DNA of 42,681 bases from Bacteroidales bacterium (lineage in GTDB: Bacteria; Bacteroidota; Bacteroidia; Bacteroidales; P3). This document shows, piece by piece, positions 16,084 to 24,172 of the stretch. Each line of letters starts with the position of its first letter. Within the stretch, counting starts at the first letter, position 1. The notes under the pieces are model-generated. The model saw nothing but the letters and a program-made list of their open reading frames with translations, had not been told where the DNA came from and did no database searches. The stretch lies in assembly GCA_017480785.1 (NCBI GenBank), contig JAFURZ010000018.1, forward strand, positions 1 to 42,681. Direction: 5' to 3'. The translations under genes and the position numbers were made by a program.

Positions 16084-16835
16084 AGGGCAAGCGATGTTTG
16101 AGGGGTGATGCCGAGGAGGCTGTGCACCTCGGCCGCCAAGTCGACACGGAGGGCGCCGCGGCAGAAGCCCAGGCCGAAAGACATCACGGCAGGACGCGTA
16201 GCCATGCCGGCCCGGAGCATCCAGCTGTCAGCATAGACATATTCCACACCGGCACGCAGGCGCGACCGCTCCTCGCCCTCCCATTCGGCCACGGCCGTCC
16301 ACTGCCCGGAGGGTCTGTAGGCCGCCTGCACGTGCCAGCGCCAGGGCCTCGCGGCGTCCCAAGGACGGGTGCCGCCCACGAGCGTCAGGGTGACGCCTGG
16401 CAACGCGGCTTGCAGCAGCAGCGAGGGAGCGAGCCATTGGCGGCTTTCGTAATGCGCATCGTCCACCCCGCGGTGCAGCCAGCGGGCCGCCACGGCGGCA
16501 TGCAGCCGCGGCGACGCCTGCAGGCCGTAGAGCAGCAGCACCTGCTGCTCGTGCCACTCCGCGTTGCCGTGGTGGCTGTAGGCCGCCAGGGCGGTGCCTC
16601 TGCGCCCCGTCGCCACCTGCACCCGCACGCCACGCTCGCCCAACGCCGCCAGCAGGTAGCCGCTCCTGTAGTCGGCCGCGAGGCCGCTCTTCCCGGCCTC
16701 ATAGAAAAAACTACCGCCCATCGCGCCGCTTCGGGCGCCACGGGCGATAGGTGAGGTGTACTGTGCCGCCGCCGGCAGCACCGCAGCCGCCACGACAGCC
16801 AGCAACAGGGAAAGCTTACTTGCTGCTGTTTTCAT
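16074..16835 (-). CDS. Predicted outer-membrane beta-barrel protein, function unknown
   Basis: A 253-residue protein with a clear signal peptide (LLLAVVAAAVLPAAAQ) followed by YTSPIARGARSGAMGGSFF, which resembles the start of PorV/PorQ/FadL-like outer-membrane proteins of Bacteroidetes. The remainder alternates hydrophobic and polar residues in strand-sized pieces and ends in LALWF, a typical barrel C-terminus. It overlaps the lipoprotein gene upstream by 20 bases and the helix-hairpin-helix protein gene downstream by 10 bases, so the three are translated together and may form one outer-membrane assembly. I do not recognise a named family with certainty. Confidence 0.78.
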   Translation of the reverse strand: MKTAASKLSLLLAVVAAAVLPAAAQYTSPIARGARSGAMGGSFFYEAGKSGLAADYRSGYLLAALGERGVRVQVATGRRGTALAAYSHHGNAEWHEQQVLLLYGLQASPRLHAAVAARWLHRGVDDAHYESRQWLAPSLLLQAALPGVTLTLVGGTRPWDAARPWRWHVQAAYRPSGQWTAVAEWEGEERSRLRAGVEYVYADSWMLRAGMATRPAVMSFGLGFCRGALRVDLAAEVHSLLGITPQTSLALWF

Positions 16836-17571
16836 TCAGAGCATCGATCACCGTGCTGATATCAGCACGCATGCTCGAGATGGCACCGTTGAAGGTGATG
16901 TGGGGGAAATAGGCGGCCAGGTCGCTCGGACGCTCGCTGGCAGGCATATTCATCAGGGCCTCCAACTGGGAGACGGTGACATAGATAGCATCCACATTGT
17001 TCACCGTACCTTCCACGCGCGAAAGCTCGTTGCGGCCATAGGCGCTGATGTTGATACTGCCGCTGTAGCCAATGTAGAACGCGTCCTCGCTCACAGCCAC
17101 GGCAAAGAGGTTGCCCAGTTCGCCACCAATCTCCAGGCCGGTGGTAATCAAAGTGTTCACATCGGCGGCATTCAGGTACTCGAAGAAGCCGAAGTCGTCG
17201 ACCGGGCACGAGATGGTGTAGGTGCCCACCACGGTGTCGCGCAGGTTGATGCCGCACAGCGGGAAAGTAATGTTGGCCACATCGTTGCTAATCAGCGTCT
17301 GCGTGGTGCCCACCATCACCGTACCGGCGTGGAGGTCGTAGGTACCGGCATACTCACCGGCATCGATATACACGCTGTCGATGTTGACATTGCTCATCGC
17401 CGACTTGAAAGCCAACTCGGTGCTGTCGGCATAGGCCTGCTCGCCACCCGTCGGGTTGGTGGCCGTCAGATTGATATGACCCACAAGGTCAAGGTCGCCC
17501 AACTCGTCGCAAGCGCTGAAGCTGAAAGCGCACATGGCTGCAACAGCCAAGACAAGGATACTTTTCTTCAT
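16816..17571 (-). CDS. Lipoprotein of unknown function, first gene of a three-gene operon
   Basis: A 251-residue protein starting MKKSILVLAVAAMCAFSFSA with the lipobox FSAC, so a lipidated Cys about 21 residues in. ATG 17571 is preferred over an upstream in-frame ATG at 17601 because it gives a standard signal peptide. The mature part is acidic, with repeated short strands (VGHINLTATNPTGGEQAYAD, then VNIDSVYIDAGEYAGTYDL). No enzymatic motif is visible. It may be a surface or periplasmic partner of the two outer-membrane proteins that follow with overlapping frames. Confidence 0.83.
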   Translation of the reverse strand: MKKSILVLAVAAMCAFSFSACDELGDLDLVGHINLTATNPTGGEQAYADSTELAFKSAMSNVNIDSVYIDAGEYAGTYDLHAGTVMVGTTQTLISNDVANITFPLCGINLRDTVVGTYTISCPVDDFGFFEYLNAADVNTLITTGLEIGGELGNLFAVAVSEDAFYIGYSGSINISAYGRNELSRVEGTVNNVDAIYVTVSQLEALMNMPASERPSDLAAYFPHITFNGAISSMRADISTVIDALNENSSK

Positions 17572-17637
17572 TGGATATTTGTTTAAAGGATTAATAATCA
17601 AACCAATATATTAATATAAGACTCCTATATTTTAGTG

Positions 17638-17664
17638 CAAATATAAGAACATTTTGCAAATATA
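17638..17664 (-). promoter_or_regulatory. Possible promoter elements for the lipoprotein operon
   Basis: Two copies of CAAATATA on the plus strand (17638-17645 and 17657-17664) read TATATTTG on the minus strand, matching the Bacteroidetes -7 consensus. They sit 67-93 bases before the lipoprotein start. No TTTG is found at the standard spacing for either, so which copy is used is unclear. Confidence 0.35.
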
Positions 17665-17735
17665 AAAGAAAAAATTGTCAAAACACCCGGAAAAGCCCTT
17701 CGCCCCATCGCCTCGACAGGGGCAGAGGAGCACAA

Positions 17736-18003
17736 TTAGGTCGCGCACGACCTATCCCCCACCCTCCCCCCGGTCCTCTCCGTAACATCTCCGTAACAAC
17801 TCCGACACAACTCCGAGGATGGTCCGACTGCAGTCGGACCTAACTCGTTGATAACACGATTTTAACCCCGCCAAGAGGCCTTTCGGACTGAAATTCAGCC
17901 ACATCCGCAAAAAGCCGTTTCCCAGCCCCTACCCGTCCGACCCGTGCGACAAGGGGCGGCACAAATGCTAATATTCCTTAATCAAATCGTGCACGACCTA
18001 ATT
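17736..18003. repeat. MITE-like repeat, copy A (inverted ends, internal 20-bp palindrome)
   Basis: The left end holds TAGGTCGCGCACGACCTA (17737-17754) and the right end AAATCGTGCACGACCTA (17984-18000), which read as inverted copies of TTAGGTCGYGCACGA. Inside, 17786-17839 has short tandem units (CTCCGTAACA, ACTCCGAC) leading into the perfect palindrome GGTCCGACTGCAGTCGGACC (17821-17840). The same arrangement recurs at 27864-28205. No coding sequence is present. Target-site duplications are not evident. Confidence 0.75.
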
Positions 18004-18064
18004 TCCGCCTTCATCAAAATCCTCCTCAACTTCAAGGTTGCTTTCCCGCATAAATAACAAATCT

Positions 18065-18313
18065 GTCGCCCTTACAGGGCTTGAATGCTCTCGTACCCTC
18101 TACCGTGGGCTTACGCCCACGGCTACTATCCATCGCCCCCTGATGGGGGCTATGACTATATTATCACTATGTGCTTTTGATGACGTTGTGACAAAAGCCT
18201 CGGAGGGGTTCCTCTCACAAAAAGGACAGCCACGTAGTGGCGACAGATAATAGCCGTGGGCGCAAGCCCACGGTAACGTTCCCCACCCAATCCCAAAGCC
18301 CTGTAAGGGCGAC
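18065..18313. repeat. REP/BIME-like inverted element made of short palindromes
   Basis: The left arm has GTCGCCCTTACAGGGCTT (18065-18082) then the hairpin CCGTGGGC-TTAC-GCCCACGG (18103-18122). The right arm has the same two modules in reverse order and orientation: CCGTGGGC-GCAA-GCCCACGG (18254-18273) and AAGCCCTGTAAGGGCGAC (18296-18313). Between them are further small hairpins, GCCCCC-TGAT-GGGGGC and GCCAC-GTA-GTGGC. Palindromes of this wording are common between genes in Bacteroidales. Small open frames across it are not genes. Confidence 0.85.
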
Positions 18314-18361
18314 GGAAAGTTACTTTTTTATTGCGTTTACCCTAGAAGCATTGCCAATGTA

Positions 18362-18393
18362 TTTGCACAATTGGAATATATTGTGTACCTTTG
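18362..18393 (+). promoter_or_regulatory. Bacteroidetes-type promoter of the fimbrillin/FISUMP-like lipoprotein gene
   Basis: A -33 box TTTG (18362-18365), a 20-base spacer and a -7 box TACCTTTG (18386-18393) match the TTTG/TAnnTTTG consensus. Transcription would begin near 18400 and leave a leader of about 30 bases before ATG 18431, which supports that ATG as the true start. Confidence 0.75.
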
Positions 18394-18430
18394 CCACTTT
18401 GAAAGAAGCATCCCATACATGTATAACACA

Positions 18431-20075
18431 ATGAAATACAACATTTTACCCCCCCCCCACATGGGTCGCAGCTTTAATATTGTTTAGTTTGGCGCTGGCC
18501 GGCTGCCGCAAGGACGAGCAAGGTATGCAGCTGATTGCCGAAGGGTTCGGCGGGACGAAAGCCGCCGTCGACGGGCTCTACTCCTATTGGGTTGACGGCG
18601 AGACAGTGCGCATCAACGGAGTGAACAAGACGGTGGCCTACGACGGGACGACGGCCTACATCAGCGGTGTGGCAGAGGCGGGCGTCTACCGTGCATTGTA
18701 TCCCGACACGCTGAACAGCACGGCGGTGCTGACCTCCGACGAGGTGCAGGTGACCATTCCGCACACCTACACCTACCGCGAGAGCGACGGGCACCAACGG
18801 CTCGGCGTTCCGATGGCTGCCTATGGCACGAGCAGCAGCCGGTTGCTGTTCCAGCACCTCACCGCAGCCCTCACGGTGGAAATAAAGAACACGTATGGCT
18901 TCACCATTGAGGTGGACAGCGTGGTGGTGGAGAGCAACCTGTATCAGCTCAGCGGCGAGCGTGAGGTGACGCTGGCCGCCTCGATTGACGTCGGGGCCAA
19001 CAGCAGCGGAGTGGCGGCTGCCGAGCGGCGCGTGGCGGTGCTCTTCGACGGGGGCACCCGTCTGCAGGTGCTGGCCGGCGAGACGCGCCGTGTGCAGGTG
19101 CCCGTGCTGCCGGTGGGCGACGACAACCGCTTCACCATCAGGGTGGGTGTGCACAAGGTGGACGATGCCGACGTGCGGAGCACCTTCGAGCGGACCCAGG
19201 CCGGCGGACAAGCCGGCTATGCGCTGGCGCGTCGCCAGATGGGCTACGCGGGCGTAAGCTTCGGCAGTGGCTTCTCGGTGGCAGCCGGCCAGCAGGTCAT
19301 CATCGCGCAGGGAAACCTTCGGTATGTGCCGTCGACCGGCACGTGGTCGTTCCACAGTCATCAGTACGACATCTGCGAGGTGGGACCCGTCGACTCGACC
19401 ACCCGCTACCGGAGCGACGGCGACCTGCCCATCGACCTCTTCGGCTACGGTACCAGCGGCCATGACAATATGTATCCTTACATGACCAGCAAGGTGAACA
19501 CCGACTACAGGGCGTCCATCTCCTCCTTAGCTAAAACAGATTTTGACTGGGGTTGGTACAATGCCATTGCAAATGGTGGTAATACAGAGCACCAGTGGTA
19601 CTCGTTGACCTCGGAGCAGTGGAAATACGTGTTCAACACAAGGACTCCCACCACAGCAGGGGTCAACAGTAATAACTCGACACGCTATACCTACGCTACA
19701 ATCGGGGGCTCACACAAAGGTATCATCCTCTTCCCGGATGTCTACGTGCATCCGTCGGGCATCACTCCCATGACTGATGCCACCTTCAACAGTTACAGCA
19801 ACTTCACTGCCGCAGTGAGCTATGCCGACTGGAACAAAATGGAGGCTGCTGGTGCGGTGTTTCTGCCCGCTGCAGGATATAGGCTCCCGAAGGATATGCG
19901 AAATGAAGGATGCCACTATATTCAAGCTGCCATTTACGGTATGTATTGGACTGCATCGTCACTCAGCAGTGAAACGGCATACCGCGTTCGTTTCTACGGC
20001 ACACTCTCCCTACAATTTGCCACGGCAGATCGGTCCAACGGCATGTCGGTGCGTGTAGTGAAAGACCTTGACTAA
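18431..20075 (+). CDS. Fimbrillin-like / FISUMP-like surface lipoprotein, currently out of frame at a C10 run
   Basis: The long frame (from 18480) opens in the middle of a lipoprotein signal ending LALAGC. Just upstream, ATG 18431 starts MKYNILPPP but ten C at 18449-18458 throw it out of frame, with a stop at 18485-18487 after 18 residues. With nine C it reads on as TWVAALILFSLALAGC into the long frame, a textbook lipoprotein signal, giving 547 residues. The mature N-terminal half resembles fimbrillin-type domains (GTKAAVDGLYSYWVDGE, then TVEIKNTYGFTIEVDSVVVE). The C-terminal half looks like a FISUMP/C-type-lectin-like fold: YSLTSEQWKYVF, FLPAAGYRLP, MYWTASSLSS, and SVRVVKD at the end. A surface adhesin or minor-fimbria subunit is likely. 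Weak TTG initiation at 18480 would lack the n-region. Confidence 0.85.
18449..18458 (+). repeat. C10 homopolymer inside the signal-peptide codons of the lipoprotein gene
   Basis: Ten C between ATTTTA and ACATGG. C9 or C12 puts ATG 18431 in frame with the lipoprotein; C10 gives an 18-residue peptide. The run codes for the prolines of MKYNILPPP. Confidence 0.95.
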
Positions 20076-20087
20076 AACCAGTAAGAG

Positions 20088-20273
20088 ATGAGAGACAAGA
20101 AAGAATACATGGCTCCGCAGCTGACAGTGGTCAGCTTCAAGTCGGAGAGGGGCTATGCCGGAAGCGTCGACCTGCTGTTCTGGCTGGCCATACAGAACAG
20201 CTCCTCCGAGCAGATGGAGGCCTACGAGACCGGCAACGGATGGACGGAAGGGAACACCACCTTCTGGAATTAA
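20088..20273 (+). CDS. Small protein downstream of the fimbrillin/FISUMP-like gene
   Basis: A 61-residue protein with no signal peptide. The N-terminus reads EYMAPQLTVVSFKSERGYAG and the C-terminus is rich in Gly, Asn and Trp (GNGWTEGNTTFWN). It begins 12 bases after the lipoprotein stop and is followed by a terminator, so it is co-transcribed. Short proteins with an xAPQLTVVSFKxERGYA-type start next to fimbrillin or FISUMP lipoproteins are familiar from Bacteroidales genomes, but I know of no assigned function. The conserved head and variable aromatic tail resemble a peptide precursor or a small partner of the adhesin; neither is shown. Confidence 0.75.
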   Translation: MRDKKEYMAPQLTVVSFKSERGYAGSVDLLFWLAIQNSSSEQMEAYETGNGWTEGNTTFWN

Positions 20274-20281
20274 AAAGAGAA

Positions 20282-20315
20282 GCGGAGAAACGGGCTGCAT
20301 AGTCCGTTTCTCCGC
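20282..20315. terminator. Hairpin between convergent genes (likely bidirectional terminator)
   Basis: A perfect 12-bp stem, GCGGAGAAACGG (20282-20293) with CCGTTTCTCCGC (20304-20315) and a 10-base loop, lies between the small-protein stop at 20273 and the end of the minus-strand Skp-like gene at 20339. No strong T-run follows either side. Confidence 0.7.
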
Positions 20316-20338
20316 CCCGAAAGGGTCTGTCGAAGTGG

Positions 20339-20842
20339 TCAGATGCCCAGTTTCTTCTTCACGAGAGGCATGATATCCTCGCTGTCCTGGGAATAGAGCA
20401 GGGCTGCACCGTCAAAGATATAGGTGTAGTTCCCCTCGCGAGCCACGTCCTCGATGGCCTTCTTGGCACGGTCGATGATGGGTTTGGTGAGTTCCGCCTC
20501 GCGCTCCTGAAGCTGTTTCTGGGCGTTCTCCTGGAACTCCTGGATGCGGGCGCTCATGTCCTGTATCTCGCGCTGCTTGGTCTGGCGGATGAGGTCGGTC
20601 CAACCGGCCTGATTGGCCACATAGTCATTATAGCGCTTCTCGGCTTCGGCCTGCATCTGCTTGAGGGTGGTCTCCAGTTCGGTGACCTCGCCCTGCAAGA
20701 CGGTCTGCACCGAGTCGCGGCCCGGCATAATCTGCATCAGTTCCTGCGAGTTGATGTGTCCCAATTTGAGGTTCTTCTGAGCCATTGCATTGCCGCCGAA
20801 AGCGAACAGGCAGATGGCAATTGCGATTAAGGTCTTTTTCAT
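20339..20842 (-). CDS. OmpH/Skp family periplasmic chaperone (second copy)
   Basis: A 167-residue protein with signal peptide (LIAIAICLFAFGGNAMAQ) followed by LGHINSQELMQIMPGRDSVQ, the strand-helix start of Skp. A long coiled coil runs through about residues 50-125 (for example LQGEVTELETTLKQMQAEAE), and the closing beta segment reads YTYIFDGAALLYSQ. Skp trimers hold unfolded outer-membrane proteins for BamA. Two tandem skp-like genes directly after bamA are the norm in Bacteroidetes. It follows the first copy by 27 bases and ends the operon. Confidence 0.92.
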   Translation of the reverse strand: MKKTLIAIAICLFAFGGNAMAQKNLKLGHINSQELMQIMPGRDSVQTVLQGEVTELETTLKQMQAEAEKRYNDYVANQAGWTDLIRQTKQREIQDMSARIQEFQENAQKQLQEREAELTKPIIDRAKKAIEDVAREGNYTYIFDGAALLYSQDSEDIMPLVKKKLGI

Positions 20843-20869
20843 CTTTGTTGTATTGTGTTTTTTGTTTGT

Positions 20870-21499
20870 TTACTTGACTGGTCCGAGCGGCAGCGGGGTT
20901 TTGTTGTCGCGCTGGCGTGTTTCGGGGTTGGTGGGTCTGCGGTTGCCCTTGTCCTCGGCACCCTTGGGGGGCTCGGTGGCCGCTCCCGGCTTGTAGCCCA
21001 TCAGTTCGAGCACCTCGTCGCTGATGTCGTACTTCTTGTTGGAGAAGAGGAGCGTGGCACTCGCAGCCTTGTCAAATATGAAGGCGTAGTTCTTCTCGTG
21101 GGCTATGCGCTCGATGGTGGCGTAGACGCGGTCCTGCACCGGCTTGAGCAATTCGGCGCGTTTCTTGTCCAAGTCGCCGTCGGCACCGAAACGCTGGCGC
21201 TGGAGGGCCTTCAATTCCTGCTCCTTCTCCTTCAGCTCCTCCTGACGGCGCTTCTTGAGATTGTCGGGCAGCAGGTAGTTCTCCTGCTCGTAATCGGCAT
21301 GCATGGCGTCGAGTTCGTCCTGCTTGTCCTGCAGTTCCTTCGTCCAGTCGGCCACATACTTGTCGAGTCGTTTCTGGGCACTGGCGTAATCGGGGATGGA
21401 CTTGAGGATGTAGTCGGTATTGACACAGGCGTACTTCTGCGCCCAGACCACCGGCGTCAACGCGACAAGCAGCAACAGTATGGATAGGGTCTTACGCAT
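20870..21499 (-). CDS. OmpH/Skp family periplasmic chaperone (first copy)
   Basis: A 209-residue Skp-like protein: signal peptide (LSILLLLVALTPVVWAQ), then YACVNTDYILKSIPDYASAQ, a coiled-coil shaft rich in Lys, Glu and Gln (about residues 40-125), and the closing segment YAFIFDKAASATLLFSN. Unlike its neighbour it carries a C-terminal tail of about 35 polar and Pro-rich residues (GAATEPPKGAEDKGNRRPTN onward), likely disordered. It starts three bases after the bamA stop, so the two are translated together. Role: carrying outer-membrane proteins across the periplasm to BamA. Confidence 0.92.
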   Translation of the reverse strand: MRKTLSILLLLVALTPVVWAQKYACVNTDYILKSIPDYASAQKRLDKYVADWTKELQDKQDELDAMHADYEQENYLLPDNLKKRRQEELKEKEQELKALQRQRFGADGDLDKKRAELLKPVQDRVYATIERIAHEKNYAFIFDKAASATLLFSNKKYDISDEVLELMGYKPGAATEPPKGAEDKGNRRPTNPETRQRDNKTPLPLGPVK

Positions 21500-21502
21500 G
21501 GG

Positions 21503-24061
21503 CTAGTCGAGGCTTTGTCCGATGGAGAAATGGAAATGGCTGCCGCCGATGCCGCCACCGTCGAAGCCATAGCCCCAATCGACACCGATGAGGCCGAGCA
21601 TGGGTAGGTAGACGCGCACGCCGAGGCCGGCAGAGTTATACATCTTGAAGGGTTGGAATTCGGAGAGGTCGCTCCAGCAGTTGCCGCCTTCAAGGAAAGC
21701 AAGGACCCAGAACGTGGCGCTGGAGCTCTCGACGATGGGCTGGCGCAGTTCGATGGTGAAGCGGTCGAACACCGAACCGCCGCCTTCTGTGCTGGCACCG
21801 ACGGCGTTATTGTCGTAGCCACGCAAGGGAACTATCTCACGACCGTCGAAGTTCCAACTGGTCAAGCCGTCGCCACCGAGCATGTAACGGCCGAAGGGGG
21901 AAAGGCCGATGTCCTTGTTGTAGTAGCCCATGAAGCCAAAGCGGAACCGGGTACTGAGCACCACGTCGCCCACCAGGTTGAGCATCCACGCACCTTTGAT
22001 GTTAATCTTGTAGTATTCCACCCAACGGTACTTTTCCTGCGGAGTGGCTCCCGCATAGTCGCGGCCGTTCATCAAGGAGAACGGCGGAGTAATGTAGGTG
22101 TTGATGCTAATCTCGGAGCCGCTGCGGGTGTAGAAAGGAGAGTCGAACGAGTTACGGGAGAGCGAGAATGCATAGCTGATGTCGTTGGCCGTACCGTCGG
22201 TGAACAAGGTCGACGAGAAAGCAGAGTAGTTGTTGAGGAGGTAGTGCTTGTACGAGATGCCGTGCGACATGATGAAGTAGTCGTCGGGCCATTTCAAGCG
22301 GCGGGTGAAGCTGAGGCCAGCACCGGTGATGGCCATGCTGTAGTAACTCGGGTCAGAACGCTTGGTATATGGCTTCTGCAGGTGGTTGTAGTAGATGGAG
22401 CCCGTGAGCGACTGCGGCCTGCGCCCACCCAGCCACGGCTCGGTGAACGAGGCGTTGATGGTGTAGTAGTAGGTGTTGGCAGCAGCCTGAAGGCTCAACT
22501 TCTGTCCGTCACCCGCCGGAAGGGGCACCCAGGCGTCCTTGTTGAAGATATTGCGAACGCTGAAGTTGTTGAGGTTGATACCCACCTGTCCGATAATCAT
22601 GCCGCCACCATAGCCTCCCTGCACATTCAGCTGGCTGGTAGGCCCCTCCTCCACCTTATACACGATGTCGACAGTACCATCCTTGGGGTTGGGGCGAGGC
22701 ACCGGCTCGATGCTCTCCTGCTTGAAGTAGCCCAGGGTGACCAATTCACGCTGGCTGCGGATGACGGCATCACGACTGAAGAGGTCGCCCGGACGGGTGT
22801 GCAGCTCACGCATGATAATCTTGTCATTGGTGATAGTGTTTCCCTCTACCCAGACGTTGCGGATTCGGGCCTGTTTGTCCTCGATGATGCGAATCTCGAT
22901 GTCGATAGAGTCGCCTTCGACGGCCACCTCCACCGGCATGGCTTTGAAGAACAGGTAGCCATTATCCATATAGAGCGAGGTGATATCGGTGCCCGAAGGG
23001 TTGTACTTCAGGTTCTCTTCCAGCACGGTCCGGTTGTACGGGTCGCCTTTCTCGATGCGCAATGAGCGATGGAGCACATCGTCGGGATAGACGGTATTGC
23101 CGCTGAACGTAATGTTACGGAAATAGAACTTCTGTCCTTCATAGACGTTCACCTTCACCTTCACGCGGTCTTGCTTGGCCTTTTTCTTGCTGCTGATGTT
23201 CAGCTCGTCCTGCGGCACATCCCACACCGTATCGCTCACCACGCGGGCATCGCGATAACCTTCCTCGTTATAGTAGGCGATAACCTTGTTAAGGTCTTCC
23301 TGGAAGTCGTTCTCTATATAGCGGCTCTTCTTCCAGAATCCCTTGGTGAAGATGCGCCACGGGCGATACCAATACTTGGCATAGTGCACATCGTGCGTCT
23401 TCTCCATCTTGTTCTGCAGCACAAAGTCGCTGACCTTCTCGTTGCCCTCGAAGATGAGGGAATCAATCTTCACCTTCTTGCCCCGGTTGACCTGGTAGGT
23501 GATGTTCACCCGCCCGTTGCTGTCGGGGGTGGTGACCGGAGTCACTTCGACCCGGGTATAGCCCTTGTCGATATAGTAGCCTTTAATCTTGTTCGTACTG
23601 GTGCGCAGCAGGTTCTCTGTCACCACATCGCCCGTCATCAGGTGCATCTCCTCCTTTATCTTGTCGGCCTCGCCTTTCTTGACTCCGGTGAAGCTGAAGT
23701 GGTTCAGGCGGGGGCGCTCGCGCAGCACTATCTTCAGAAACACTATGCTACCCTGCACACGGGTGACACGTATCTGCACATCCTCGAACATGCCCTGCTT
23801 CCACAGGTTCTCAATGGCCGACGACACCTTGTCGCCCGGCAGCTTAATCTTGTCGCCCACCTGCAGGCCGGCAACAAGTTGCACCACACGGGTGTCAAAA
23901 TTCTCGGCACCGTCGAAGGTGATGCCGCCTATTTCATAGGTCTTGGGAGTGAGATAGTCGAAGTTATATACATCACCGCTTCCCACAACCGTCTGTGCCT
24001 GAGCACCCATAGCGCCCACACACAGCACAATCGCAAGCAGTAGCCTTTTGATTCCTTTCAT
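21503..24061 (-). CDS. bamA: BamA, outer-membrane protein assembly factor
   Basis: An 852-residue Omp85 protein. The signal peptide (LLLAIVLCVGAMGAQAQ) is followed by several POTRA domains, recognisable by segments such as RVQGSIVFLKIVLRERPRLN, VNITYQVNRGKKVKIDSLIF and FFKAMPVEVAVEGDSIDI, up to about residue 475. The 16-strand barrel follows, with the lid-loop motif region LRGYDNN (the VRGF-like element) near residue 745, and ends at HFHFSIGQSLD. BamA folds and inserts beta-barrel proteins, here including the nearby OmpA-like and export proteins. It lies 111 bases after uppS and three bases before the first skp-like gene. Confidence 0.97.
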   Translation of the reverse strand: MKGIKRLLLAIVLCVGAMGAQAQTVVGSGDVYNFDYLTPKTYEIGGITFDGAENFDTRVVQLVAGLQVGDKIKLPGDKVSSAIENLWKQGMFEDVQIRVTRVQGSIVFLKIVLRERPRLNHFSFTGVKKGEADKIKEEMHLMTGDVVTENLLRTSTNKIKGYYIDKGYTRVEVTPVTTPDSNGRVNITYQVNRGKKVKIDSLIFEGNEKVSDFVLQNKMEKTHDVHYAKYWYRPWRIFTKGFWKKSRYIENDFQEDLNKVIAYYNEEGYRDARVVSDTVWDVPQDELNISSKKKAKQDRVKVKVNVYEGQKFYFRNITFSGNTVYPDDVLHRSLRIEKGDPYNRTVLEENLKYNPSGTDITSLYMDNGYLFFKAMPVEVAVEGDSIDIEIRIIEDKQARIRNVWVEGNTITNDKIIMRELHTRPGDLFSRDAVIRSQRELVTLGYFKQESIEPVPRPNPKDGTVDIVYKVEEGPTSQLNVQGGYGGGMIIGQVGINLNNFSVRNIFNKDAWVPLPAGDGQKLSLQAAANTYYYTINASFTEPWLGGRRPQSLTGSIYYNHLQKPYTKRSDPSYYSMAITGAGLSFTRRLKWPDDYFIMSHGISYKHYLLNNYSAFSSTLFTDGTANDISYAFSLSRNSFDSPFYTRSGSEISINTYITPPFSLMNGRDYAGATPQEKYRWVEYYKINIKGAWMLNLVGDVVLSTRFRFGFMGYYNKDIGLSPFGRYMLGGDGLTSWNFDGREIVPLRGYDNNAVGASTEGGGSVFDRFTIELRQPIVESSSATFWVLAFLEGGNCWSDLSEFQPFKMYNSAGLGVRVYLPMLGLIGVDWGYGFDGGGIGGSHFHFSIGQSLD

Positions 24062-24172
24062 CTATTACAGTTATTCTATTTTCAGTCTTCGGATTAAGCG
24101 AAAACTATATAATAACTCACGACTTTTTTATTTATTATATAATTTAGTATTTTTTTTGACATTTTCTTTCAC

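Noticed and set aside
18038-18434. Short plus-strand open frames (70 and 65 codons) upstream of the lipoprotein gene
   Set aside because: They run across REP-like palindromes and the promoter and show no protein-like sequence.
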